Positions 28,619 through 35,974 of a stretch of DNA of 64,000 bases are shown one piece after another. This DNA comes from Nocardia sp. NBC_01730. GTDB lineage: Bacteria > Actinomycetota > Actinomycetes > Mycobacteriales > Mycobacteriaceae. Location of the stretch: the NCBI RefSeq assembly GCF_035920445.1, contig NZ_CP109162.1, positions 8,370,001-8,434,000 of the forward strand. The letters run 5' to 3'. The notes under the pieces were generated by a model that saw only the letters and a program-made list of their open reading frames with translations, was not told the origin of the DNA and made no database searches. The stretch's first letter is position 1. Each line of letters opens with the position of its first letter. The translations under genes were made by a program, and so were the position numbers.

Positions 28619-29521
28619 TCAGCGCCGCGATCGGGCTGACAGAACCAGCAGCGGAACGCCGAGACCACCCATGCCGACGAGGCCATACCACCCGGAATGT
28701 GGAAGGCCGAGGAACACCGCGTGGGCCAGCGCCGACCCGAGCCAGGTCCACAGGAACATCGCGACCGGGACGGCGAACGTGGTCACGCGGCCACCGGCTT
28801 GCGGTGCCGGGGCAGCGTCGGGCGCCGCGCGCTCCCAGACTGCGAGCAGACCGGCCATGACGAGCGCGACGCCGAACCACCCCAGATAGTTCGTATAGGG
28901 GATCTGGCCGAGCCCGGGCAGCCCCGAGTCGGTGTCGCACCAGGTCCACTGCGCGTCGGCAACCATTTGCGGGTCGAGGAACAGATCCCAGCCCACCGCG
29001 CCGACCGCGCCCAGCGCGATCCGCGACGCCGTTCGCTGGGACACCATCCCGGCTACCACCCACACCGGGTACATCCCGCCGGTCCAGGCCAGCGCAACGA
29101 TCAGTGGCACCCCGAGCAGCACGGGACCGAGCCGGTCGGCCGCGTACTCGTAGCAGCCGAACGGCACCCCCGTCGCCGTGCCGACCACCTCGGCCAGCAG
29201 TCCGAGCCCGGAAACGAGCACCAGGAACCCGACGGCGTAGCGAATTCCCCGGACCGCCGTGGCATGGGCCAGTGCGGTTCCCGCGGAGAGCAGCACGATC
29301 ACGGTCGTTATCCGGTCACGCGCGTCGCCGGAGGTCAGGGGATAGCCGATCTGCGCGCAGACCGTCAACATGGCACCGGCCAGCGGCAACAGAAAGCGCG
29401 CCGAGCGAGGTCCGAGCGGGTGATCGGGGACGGTCCGGGTGGTCTCCGCCGTGTGTTCGAGCGACGGCTCGGCCGCCACGGGGCGCCCACGCGGTGTCGG
29501 CGGATCGGCCGGGTTCGTCAC
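28619..29521 (-). CDS. cruF: Carotenoid 1',2'-hydratase-like membrane protein (CruF/DUF422)
   Basis: This 300-residue protein has a polar N-terminus (about 45 residues) and roughly seven membrane segments. The family regions FGCYEYAADRLGPVLLGVPL, GAVGWDLFLDPQMV and GIGQIPYTNYLGWF-like GLGQIPYTNYLGWF are present. CruF-type enzymes hydrate the psi end of carotenoids such as gamma-carotene. The GTG at 29521 overlaps the TGA of crtO (GTGA), so they are coupled. With crtO and a glycosyltransferase nearby, the product could be a glycosylated keto-gamma-carotene-type pigment; that is inference, and no lycopene cyclase is seen in the window. Confidence 0.85.
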   Translation of the reverse strand: MTNPADPPTPRGRPVAAEPSLEHTAETTRTVPDHPLGPRSARFLLPLAGAMLTVCAQIGYPLTSGDARDRITTVIVLLSAGTALAHATAVRGIRYAVGFLVLVSGLGLLAEVVGTATGVPFGCYEYAADRLGPVLLGVPLIVALAWTGGMYPVWVVAGMVSQRTASRIALGAVGAVGWDLFLDPQMVADAQWTWCDTDSGLPGLGQIPYTNYLGWFGVALVMAGLLAVWERAAPDAAPAPQAGGRVTTFAVPVAMFLWTWLGSALAHAVFLGLPHSGWYGLVGMGGLGVPLLVLSARSRR

Positions 29522-31083
29522 CGCCCGCGCCACCGGGAGAATCGGCGGCGGCGCAGGTCGCGAAGGGCAAGGGCGGCAGCTGTGCGGCCACTCGCCCCGG
29601 AGACGCCGCCACCTGGATGGGTGGACGCGCCAGTCAGATACAGCCAAGGGGCACCGGGTACCCGCTGCCCGGAGAGCTCGGGCAGCGGTCGCCACAGCAT
29701 CATCTGGTCCAGCGACATCTCCACGTGCATGACGTTGCCGCCGATCAGCCCGAGCTCGCGCTCGAGGTCCACCGGTGTCTGCACGTGCCGGCGCAGCACC
29801 GAGTCGGCGAACCCGGGTGCGTACGAGTCGGCTTCGGCGATGATCCGGTCGCCCTCCCGCTCGGCGTGCGCGGCCCAGTCGCTGCCGTCGGTCAGGCGGT
29901 ACGGGTGCCACTGTGCCCACAGCGACAACTGATGCTCGCCGGGCGCCGCGATGCTCGGGTCCACCGCGCTGAAGCTCATTGCCAGCACCACCGGCCGCGG
30001 CGGTAGTTCCCCGGCCACCGCGGCACCGTGCGCGCGGCGCAGCTGTGTCCGATCGGACACGAGAAATTGCAGGCCATGCGCGGATTCGTCGGTCGAGCTG
30101 CCCGGGTAGCTCGGCAGCGATCCGGTGGCGACACGCACCACCATTCCGATGCCGGGGCCGACCCGAATCCGCCGCCGCCAGTCGTCGAGCACCTCGCCGT
30201 CGAATCCGCCATCGCGCAGCAGGTCCAGCGTGGTCAGCACGTGGGCGCCCGCGACAACGATCTCGGCGCGCAGGCTCCGGCCGGATACGGTGCGCACCTG
30301 CCAGCGGTCGCCGTCCCTGTGCAGGGCACTCACCGCGTCGCCCGAGGTCACCACGCCGCCGTCGGACCGCAGCCGCGCCACCAGCGCTGCGGTCAGCGCG
30401 CCGCTACCGCCGACCGCGCGTCCCGGTGGCAACGTGTGCATGAGCGCAGCGAACCCGACCATCGACGCCGTGCCCGGTTCGGACATGGGCGGCCCCGACT
30501 GCGCACCGAACCAGGCCAGCGACGCTTTCAGCCGCTCGTCCTCGAAAGAGGCGTCCAGCAAGGCGTCGCCGGATTGCAGGAACTCCCGCGAGAGCGCGCT
30601 TCCGCCGCGCGGCGCGTCCAGGCCCCAAAACGACCGCACCAGCCTGCCCGGTGTCGGCGCGCCCCCGAACGCCCGCATCACCCTGGCGCTACGCGGACCC
30701 CATACCCGCACGAACCGGCGATACGCTTCCGCCTCCCGCGCTCCGCAGGCCTGTGTGATCGACGCGCAGGTCGACTCCAGGTCACGGTGGAACACGATGG
30801 CCGCGCGGCCATCGTGCGCCGGTGTGAATCCCCAAGGGTCGCAATCGATGTACCGTAGCCCGAAGCGGGCGAGCTCGAGTTCTTCGATGATCCCGGTGTG
30901 CCGGATCATGATGTGCGCCGACGAACCGCGATCGACTTGATGGCCGGGGAACCGTTCCACCGTCGACACGGCGCCGCCCAGCACCTCGTCGCGTTCGAGC
31001 ACCTCGACCGCGTGCCCGGCACGCGCCAGATAGCACGCGGCGACGAGGGCATTGTGGCCCGAGCCGACGACGACTACCGTCAC
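29518..31083 (-). CDS. crtO: CrtO-type carotenoid ketolase/FAD-dependent oxidoreductase
   Basis: The 521-residue protein begins with a dinucleotide-binding VVVVGSGHNALVAACYLARAG and continues VLERDEVLGGAVSTVERFPG. It ends with YLTGASTHPGGGVSGASGR. It strongly resembles the CrtO ketolases of Rhodococcus, which put a keto group at C4 of a beta ring. These are evolutionarily CrtI-like, not related to CrtW. The GTG at 31083 lies seven bases after the GNAT stop with GAGGG upstream, and the stop overlaps cruF. A substrate with a beta ring is needed, implying a cyclase elsewhere in the genome. Residues of the FAD site look intact. Confidence 0.87.
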   Translation of the reverse strand: MTVVVVGSGHNALVAACYLARAGHAVEVLERDEVLGGAVSTVERFPGHQVDRGSSAHIMIRHTGIIEELELARFGLRYIDCDPWGFTPAHDGRAAIVFHRDLESTCASITQACGAREAEAYRRFVRVWGPRSARVMRAFGGAPTPGRLVRSFWGLDAPRGGSALSREFLQSGDALLDASFEDERLKASLAWFGAQSGPPMSEPGTASMVGFAALMHTLPPGRAVGGSGALTAALVARLRSDGGVVTSGDAVSALHRDGDRWQVRTVSGRSLRAEIVVAGAHVLTTLDLLRDGGFDGEVLDDWRRRIRVGPGIGMVVRVATGSLPSYPGSSTDESAHGLQFLVSDRTQLRRAHGAAVAGELPPRPVVLAMSFSAVDPSIAAPGEHQLSLWAQWHPYRLTDGSDWAAHAEREGDRIIAEADSYAPGFADSVLRRHVQTPVDLERELGLIGGNVMHVEMSLDQMMLWRPLPELSGQRVPGAPWLYLTGASTHPGGGVSGASGRTAAALALRDLRRRRFSRWRGR

Positions 31084-31090
31084 GTGACCC

Positions 31091-31702
31091 TCACAGCGGC
31101 AGCCGCCTGCCGAGGATCGCGAACGGCCGATTGTCGCCCGCGAACACGAAGTTCCGCACCACGTCGGTGAATCCCTGCCTGCGGTAGAGCCGCCAGGCGC
31201 GGTTGTCCTCGCGGTCGACCTCTGGCGTCGACAGCAGCACAGCGTGCTCGGTCCGGCCGCGCAGCAGCCGCTCCAGCAGCGTGGCACCGATGCCGAGGCC
31301 TTGCGCGGACGGATGTACATGCAGTTCGGTGAGCTCGAAATAGTCCGAGAGCAGTTCGCGCGCGGAGTGTTCCGGCCAGCCGGAACGGCGCATCCCGCTG
31401 TGTACCTGCTGGTGCCACCACTGGTGGGCGGCGCCGCGGTAGCCGTAGGCGATCGCCACGATGGGGGCGGAGCGCAGATCGATGCGACCGGAGTCGTCGG
31501 GCACCACGGCGGCCACCGCCTGCCAACCGGGCCGGGTGGTGTGCTCGGTCCACATCGGCGCGCGGTGGTGCTCGGTGCCGCGGGGATAGTCCATCGCCGC
31601 GACATAGACCGCCAGCGCGTCGTGTAGCCGGGAGCGCAAGTCCCTGACCGAGAGGTCGACGACGGCGGGTGCGGGGGTGTGGTTGGGCTTGACGGCGGTC
31701 AT
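31091..31702 (-). CDS. GNAT family N-acetyltransferase (Rv2170-like)
   Basis: The 203-residue protein has the GNAT acetyl-CoA loop in LHVHPSAQGLGIGATLLERLL and a C-terminal half ending VFAGDNRPFAILGRRLPL. It matches Rv2170, a lysine acetyltransferase in M. tuberculosis reported to act on isocitrate dehydrogenase. The substrate here is not evident. It heads the unit GNAT-crtO-cruF-lppM-GT2. It is divergent from the HEPN gene, with a near-perfect 16-bp palindrome (31765-31780) between them near its likely promoter. Confidence 0.85.
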   Translation of the reverse strand: MTAVKPNHTPAPAVVDLSVRDLRSRLHDALAVYVAAMDYPRGTEHHRAPMWTEHTTRPGWQAVAAVVPDDSGRIDLRSAPIVAIAYGYRGAAHQWWHQQVHSGMRRSGWPEHSARELLSDYFELTELHVHPSAQGLGIGATLLERLLRGRTEHAVLLSTPEVDREDNRAWRLYRRQGFTDVVRNFVFAGDNRPFAILGRRLPL

Positions 31703-31764
31703 GGCTCTCGTCGGCCGCGGCAGGCGCGGAAGTTTGTCGGTGGGCGTCTCTATATTCAAGCTCA

Positions 31765-31780
31765 ATTCAAACGTTCGAAT
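31765..31780. promoter_or_regulatory. Operator-like palindrome between GNAT and HEPN genes
   Basis: ATTCAAACGTTCGAAT is a 16-bp dyad with a single mismatched pair. It lies in an AT-rich stretch that also holds a TATAGA -10 candidate for the GNAT-crtO unit, so it could control the carotenoid genes. Confidence 0.45.
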
Positions 31781-31873
31781 ACCTGTTCGGTCCGCGCGGT
31801 GCTGGAAAGCGGTGTGGCACGCCGCCTCCAGAGGAGGTACGGGCTGCGGTGCGCGATTGTGGAGGGACGGCTG

Positions 31874-32314
31874 ATGTCTGGTCGAGTGGAAAATCCGGGG
31901 CAGCCCGGCCGGGCCGGCAAGCTGCTGCAGCGGGCGGACGGTTTGCTCATGCAGGCGGCGGGGGAGCGAGATCCGCGCGAACGGTTCCGCACCGCCTATC
32001 TGGCCGCGCTGCGCGGTGCGGGCGCGGTGCTCGCGCTCACGGGCGCCGACGCCGTGCCCCGGGCGCGCTCGCGCAACGCGTGGGTGCTCATGCAGCGCGC
32101 CGCGCCCGAGTTCGTGATGTGGTCGGACTACTTCAGTGCGCGCTCGGAGATCCGCGCCGCGCTGGAGGCCGGGCTGGACCGGGATGTCGACGATCACGAG
32201 GCCGATGAGTTCTCTTCGCGGGTGGGCGCATTCCTCCATGACGTGGAAGATCTGCTGTCCGCATCGGCCAGGTTGCGACCCGCGCCGGGTTGGACCGGCG
32301 GCATGACCGCTTAG
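31874..32314 (+). CDS. SAV_6107-type HEPN domain protein
   Basis: This 146-residue all-helical protein resembles the SAV_6107 HEPN family found next to Rv2169c/Rv2170 in Actinobacteria. It has ERDPRERFRTAYLAALRGAGAVL and the motif RARSRNAWVLMQRAAP. Some HEPN proteins are RNases with an Rx4-6H motif; I do not see that motif clearly, so activity is doubtful. The start at ATG 31874 has GGAGGG seven bases upstream. It is followed 125 bp later by the DUF3040 gene on the same strand. Confidence 0.75.
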   Translation: MSGRVENPGQPGRAGKLLQRADGLLMQAAGERDPRERFRTAYLAALRGAGAVLALTGADAVPRARSRNAWVLMQRAAPEFVMWSDYFSARSEIRAALEAGLDRDVDDHEADEFSSRVGAFLHDVEDLLSASARLRPAPGWTGGMTA

Positions 32315-32439
32315 TTATCGGCGAGTAGGTGGTACGGCCCTGATCTAACTCGTATCATTGGTGACAGATAGCCGCCAAGGTCGGCTATCTGTCGCCTACC
32401 CGGAGGCGACAGCCACGTCCTAGTGCCGGGGGAGGTACC

Positions 32440-32865
32440 GTGCCACTCTCCGAGCACGAGCAGCGCATGCTCGAACAGATCGAGAGCGCTCTCTATGCTG
32501 AGGATCCAAAGTTCGCCTCGTCCGTCCGCGGTGGACGGCTTCGTTCGACCTCGAGTCGTCGCAGACTCCAGGCCGCGTCGTTGTTCATCCTCGGCCTATT
32601 CCTTCTGGTCGCCGGCATCGCAGCACCCGTGAAGCCCGGCGGCTTCCCGATCATCAGCCTGATCGGGTTCATTGTCATGTTCGGCGCGGGCGTGCTCCTG
32701 CTGCTAGGCAGCTCCAAGAGCACCGCCAAGAACGACCGGTCGGGCGGCGACACCGCCTCCGGTGGCCCGGGCGGCGGATCGAGCGGACGCGGGCGCCAGC
32801 GCAAGTCCGGTGGTTTTTCCGAGCGTATGGAAGACCGGTTCCGGCGGCGGTTCGAGCAGGAATAG
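32440..32865 (+). CDS. DUF3040 membrane protein (Rv2169c-like)
   Basis: The 141-residue protein starts PLSEHEQRMLEQIESALYAEDPKFAS, the hallmark of DUF3040, and has two membrane helices (about residues 47-65 and 70-90) and a Gly/Ser/Arg-rich cytoplasmic tail. It is a small membrane protein of unknown function always near mraZ in Corynebacteriales. The GTG start has a strong GGGGGAGG eight bases upstream. A 17-bp stem terminator follows, separating it from the mraZ operon. Confidence 0.88.
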   Translation: MPLSEHEQRMLEQIESALYAEDPKFASSVRGGRLRSTSSRRRLQAASLFILGLFLLVAGIAAPVKPGGFPIISLIGFIVMFGAGVLLLLGSSKSTAKNDRSGGDTASGGPGGGSSGRGRQRKSGGFSERMEDRFRRRFEQE

Positions 32866-32895
32866 CTCGCCCCGTGACCTGATATCGGCAGTACA

Positions 32896-32934
32896 GACGG
32901 CGACGCCGCACCGAGATGGTGCGGCGTCGCCGTC
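32896..32934. terminator. Terminator after the DUF3040 gene
   Basis: A perfect 17-bp stem with a GAGAT loop lies 30 bp after the stop. The rest of the 419-bp gap to mraZ holds only the mraZ promoter and boxes; I see nothing else in it. Confidence 0.75.
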
Positions 32935-33197
32935 TCATGCCTGCCGCCAGTGGTCGCGCGGATGATCTTCGCGCCGGGAGTTCCGAGCTTCCCCGCATCT
33001 CCCCACGTGCATCCCCCACAACACCCCACGCACCGGCCGGGCAGGGCCGCGCGAGAGAGTTTGCTGGGTGTTTTCGGAGGTTTGGTCAGGGGGCCTGCGC
33101 GTGTCGGCAGAACTCGCAAGAAGTTCTCCGCCCCGGTGATAGCTGGGATGACCTGCGGAATCGTCTGGGTCGGGAGCCGGATCACCGCATGTTTCGA

Positions 33198-33225
33198 TTG
33201 AAAGTGGGGGAAAGTGGGGTAATGT
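33198..33225 (+). promoter_or_regulatory. Promoter of the dcw cluster
   Basis: TTGAAA (-35) and TAATGT (-10) are 16 bp apart and overlap the MraZ boxes. The mraZ start is 60 bp downstream. Confidence 0.55.
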
Positions 33226-33229
33226 GGAG
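33205..33229 (+). promoter_or_regulatory. MraZ operator: three direct TGGGG-type repeats
   Basis: TGGGG, TGGGG and TGGAG begin at 33205, 33215 and 33225, each 10 bp apart (5 + 5). This is the arrangement MraZ binds in other bacteria. The boxes cover the spacer and -10, so MraZ should repress its own operon here. Confidence 0.75.
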
Positions 33230-33284
33230 CGCGTACTTACTGAAAGGGCCGACCAGCGAGGTGATCGACTAGGGAGGTATCGAG

Positions 33285-33716
33285 ATGTTTCTCGGTACCT
33301 ACACACCGCGCTTGGACGACAAGGGGCGACTCACGTTGCCTGCGAAGTTTCGAGACGATCTGGCGGGAGGGTTGATGGTCACGAAGGGTCAGGACCACAG
33401 CCTTGCCGTGTACCCCAAAGAAGAGTTCACCGCGCTCGCCCGGCGGGCCGCGGCCGCGTCTCGAAGCAATCCGCAGGCACGCGCGTTCGTCCGGGCGCTC
33501 GCGGCCGGAACGGACGAGCAACGTCCGGACGCGCAGGGCCGGATCGTGTTGTCGGCCGACCATCGTCGCTACGCCAACCTGCAACGGGACTGCGTGGTGA
33601 TCGGCTCGGTCGATTTCCTGGAGATATGGGACAAGCAGGCGTGGGAGTCCTACCTCGCCGAGCACGAGGAGGACTTCTCGCAAGCCAGAGACGAGTCGCT
33701 GGGCGGAATCTTCTAG
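33285..33716 (+). CDS. mraZ: Transcriptional regulator MraZ
   Basis: MraZ (143 residues) is a ring-forming AbrB-like DNA-binding protein that controls the dcw cluster. Two repeats are visible: [26 protein letters not shown] and a second half with [18 protein letters not shown]. The conserved DxxGR motifs that contact DNA are both present. The ATG is preceded by AGGGAGG. Triple TGGGG boxes overlap its promoter, so it is very likely autoregulated. It heads the division/cell-wall operon; rsmH starts 184 bp downstream. Confidence 0.96.
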   Translation: MFLGTYTPRLDDKGRLTLPAKFRDDLAGGLMVTKGQDHSLAVYPKEEFTALARRAAAASRSNPQARAFVRALAAGTDEQRPDAQGRIVLSADHRRYANLQRDCVVIGSVDFLEIWDKQAWESYLAEHEEDFSQARDESLGGIF

Positions 33717-33900
33717 CCCTGAGCGAGCGAGTGCCGCGCGGTCTCTGCCCGGGCGCGGACCCTGACGTACTTCCCCGACGCCAGGTGCCGAGGTTCGGTC
33801 AGAGACCACGGGGCATTCGTATCCGTATCAAAAGCACTGTGTATCAAGGCGACCCGTGTGCGGTACGCGACGACGCGAGGCAGGACTCCGGGAGGTCGAG

Positions 33901-34875
33901 GTGAACCGTGAACAACACGGCCCCCGCCATGTTCCGGTTCTGCTCGAGCGGGCCGACGCGCTACTCGGTCCTGCCTTGGGCGAGCCGGGCGCGGTCTATG
34001 TCGACGCAACCCTGGGTCTCGGCGGGCACGCCGAGCATTTCCTGCACACCTACCCGAACATCCACCTGGTCGGTCTGGATCGTGACACCACCGCGCTGAA
34101 GCTGGCGGGCGAGCGGCTCGAACCGTTCGTGGATCGAGTCACGTTGGTGCACACCCGCTATGACGGCATTGCCGACGCGCTGACTCAGGCGGGGCTGCCG
34201 ACCATCGGCTCGGTCTCGGCGATCCTGATGGATCTGGGTGTCTCGTCCATGCAACTCGACGAGACCGACCGCGGCTTCGCCTACTCCGTCGACGCGCCGC
34301 TGGACATGCGGATGGACCCGACGAGCGGTCCCACCGCCGCTGACGTGCTCAACACCTACAGCCACGGCGACCTGGCCCGGGTGCTGAAAACCTACGGGGA
34401 GGAACGCTTCGCGGGCCGGATCGCCGCCGAGGTGGTCCGCCGCCGCAGGCAGAAGCCGTTCACCACCAGCGGCGAGCTGGTGGAACTGCTCTACGCCACG
34501 ATCCCCGCGGCGACCCGCCGCACCGGCGGGCATCCGGCGAAGCGCACTTTCCAGGCGCTGCGGGTGGAGGTCAACCGGGAACTGGACTCGCTGCGGGACG
34601 CATTGCCCGCCGCACTCGCCGCGCTGCGAATCGGCGGCCGCATCGTCGTCATGTCCTACCAGTCGCTGGAGGACAAGGTGGTCAAGCACGAGCTCGTGCC
34701 GCGCACGGTCTCCAGGACCCCGGTTGACCTGCCGGTCGAACTACCCGGCATGGGGCCGGAGTTCCGGATGCTGACCCGCGGTGCGGAGAAGGCGACCGAG
34801 CAGGAGATCGAGGAGAACCCGCGGGCGGCTCCGGTGCGGATGCGCGCAGCGGAGCGGATCCAGGAGGCGCGGTGA
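33901..34875 (+). CDS. rsmH: 16S rRNA (cytosine-1402-N4)-methyltransferase
   Basis: RsmH (MraW) methylates C1402 of 16S rRNA with S-adenosylmethionine. The 324-residue product has [17 protein letters not shown] (SAM-binding), GLDRD, and [21 protein letters not shown], all typical. The GTG at 33901 is preceded by GGGAGG; an earlier in-frame GTG (33856) lacks this. The TGA overlaps the GTG of a repeat-built mini-ORF (34872-35150), not ftsL directly, which is unusual. It belongs to the mraZ operon but sits after a 184-bp gap. Confidence 0.96.
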   Translation: MNREQHGPRHVPVLLERADALLGPALGEPGAVYVDATLGLGGHAEHFLHTYPNIHLVGLDRDTTALKLAGERLEPFVDRVTLVHTRYDGIADALTQAGLPTIGSVSAILMDLGVSSMQLDETDRGFAYSVDAPLDMRMDPTSGPTAADVLNTYSHGDLARVLKTYGEERFAGRIAAEVVRRRRQKPFTTSGELVELLYATIPAATRRTGGHPAKRTFQALRVEVNRELDSLRDALPAALAALRIGGRIVVMSYQSLEDKVVKHELVPRTVSRTPVDLPVELPGMGPEFRMLTRGAEKATEQEIEENPRAAPVRMRAAERIQEAR

Positions 34876-35150
34876 GGGACCATCGCGTAGCGCCTTGCCG
34901 TGCCGACCGGGTGCGGGTGTCCCGCAGAGATACAGGAGGCGCGGTGAGGGACCATCGCGTAGCGCCTTGCCGTGCCGACCGGGTGCGGGTGTCCCGCAGA
35001 GATACAGGAGGCGCGGTGAGGGACCATCGCGTAGCGCCTTGCCGTGCCGACCGGGTGCGGGTGTCCCGCAGAGATACAGGTGGCCGGATGAGACAGCATT
35101 GCGCTGCGTCGATCCGGCGTCCCGTGTGGACAGAGGAGGGGAACCGATGA
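34872..35150 (+). CDS. Repeat-built mini-ORF linking rsmH and ftsL
   Basis: A 92-codon frame starts with GTG overlapping the rsmH TGA and stops with TGA overlapping the ftsL ATG, 4 bp at each side. It holds three exact 24-residue repeats (starting [16 protein letters not shown]) and a 20-residue tail. No known protein matches it. With a 72-bp period all frames may be open, so coding is uncertain. Placement suggests ribosomes leaving rsmH can re-initiate through it into ftsL. It differs in sequence from the other cassettes but has the same position. Confidence 0.4.
   Translation: MRDHRVAPCRADRVRVSRRDTGGAVRDHRVAPCRADRVRVSRRDTGGAVRDHRVAPCRADRVRVSRRDTGGRMRQHCAASIRRPVWTEEGNR
34873..35080 (+). repeat. 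Tandem 72-bp repeat, three copies
   Basis: Identical 72-bp units begin at about 34861, 34933 and 35005 (phase of CAGGAG), the first partly within rsmH's last codons. Exact identity implies recent amplification inside the dcw operon. Confidence 0.9.
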
Positions 35151-35974
35151 GCGTGCGGACGCGGGCCGTCGAGGCGCCGGGCCGGATCGCCCGGCGGGTA
35201 CAGGATGCCGAGCGGGTGAAATCCGGTGCGGCGCAGCGGGCTTACGCACGGCGGCGGATACGCGCCGAAGGCCGTTCGGACCGGGCGGTTCTGCCCGTGA
35301 TGCGGCGCTCGGCGATGGCCGCGCGTATCCCGTTCGTCACGGCCATCATCGCGCTGCTCGGCTGCGGCCTGGCGCTGACCCTGCTGCTGACCACCCGTGC
35401 CGCCGAGGATAGCTATCAGCTCGGCGACGCGCGAGCCACCAACCGGAAGCTGGCCGACGAGCGCGCCGCGCTGCAGCGGGAGGTCGAGGCCGCAGACTCG
35501 GCGCCCGAGCTGGCCGCGCGAGCGCGCGAACTCGGCATGATCCCGGCAAAGGACCCGGCCCGCCTCGTCATCGCCCCGGACGGCACTGTCACGGTGATCG
35601 GCAAGCCGACTCCCGCCCAGGGCGCTCCGGTGCCGCCGCTGAACGTTTCGCCGTCGGCGCGGCCGGGTAGCGTGCAGGCCCGCGGCGAGCGGGTGGTCCC
35701 GGTCAGCACCACGCCTGCCGTGCCTGCGCGGGGCCAGACGAACACGGGGCAGCAGAGCGACGTCCAGGTGAACGCCGCGCCCGCGAGTCCGGGCGGTCCG
35801 ACGCAGATCGGTCCACTGCCCGCCGAGCCGGTGCCGTCGCAGGCAGCGGGCCCGCAGCAGCAGGTGGAAGCATCGCCGCAGCAGGCGGAGGCGCCCCAGC
35901 CGGAGGTGGAGGCACCGCAGTCTCCCGTCGAGACGCCGCAGCCGCAGGCTGTACCCGACGGATCCCCACGATGA
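35147..35974 (+). CDS. ftsL: FtsL-like division protein (Rv2164c position)
   Basis: This 275-residue bitopic membrane protein has a basic cytoplasmic N-terminus, one membrane segment (FVTAIIALLGCGLALTLLLTT, about residues 66-87) and a short coiled coil (ATNRKLADERAALQREVE) as in FtsL, which helps hold the FtsQBL complex and activates FtsWI. The C-terminal half is Pro/Gln-rich low complexity (many PQ, EAPQ repeats), extending into the periplasm and far longer than typical FtsL. The ATG at 35147 overlaps the mini-ORF stop; its TGA overlaps the pbpB ATG. FtsL identity is inferred from position and topology. Confidence 0.82.
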   Translation: MSVRTRAVEAPGRIARRVQDAERVKSGAAQRAYARRRIRAEGRSDRAVLPVMRRSAMAARIPFVTAIIALLGCGLALTLLLTTRAAEDSYQLGDARATNRKLADERAALQREVEAADSAPELAARARELGMIPAKDPARLVIAPDGTVTVIGKPTPAQGAPVPPLNVSPSARPGSVQARGERVVPVSTTPAVPARGQTNTGQQSDVQVNAAPASPGGPTQIGPLPAEPVPSQAAGPQQQVEASPQQAEAPQPEVEAPQSPVETPQPQAVPDGSPR

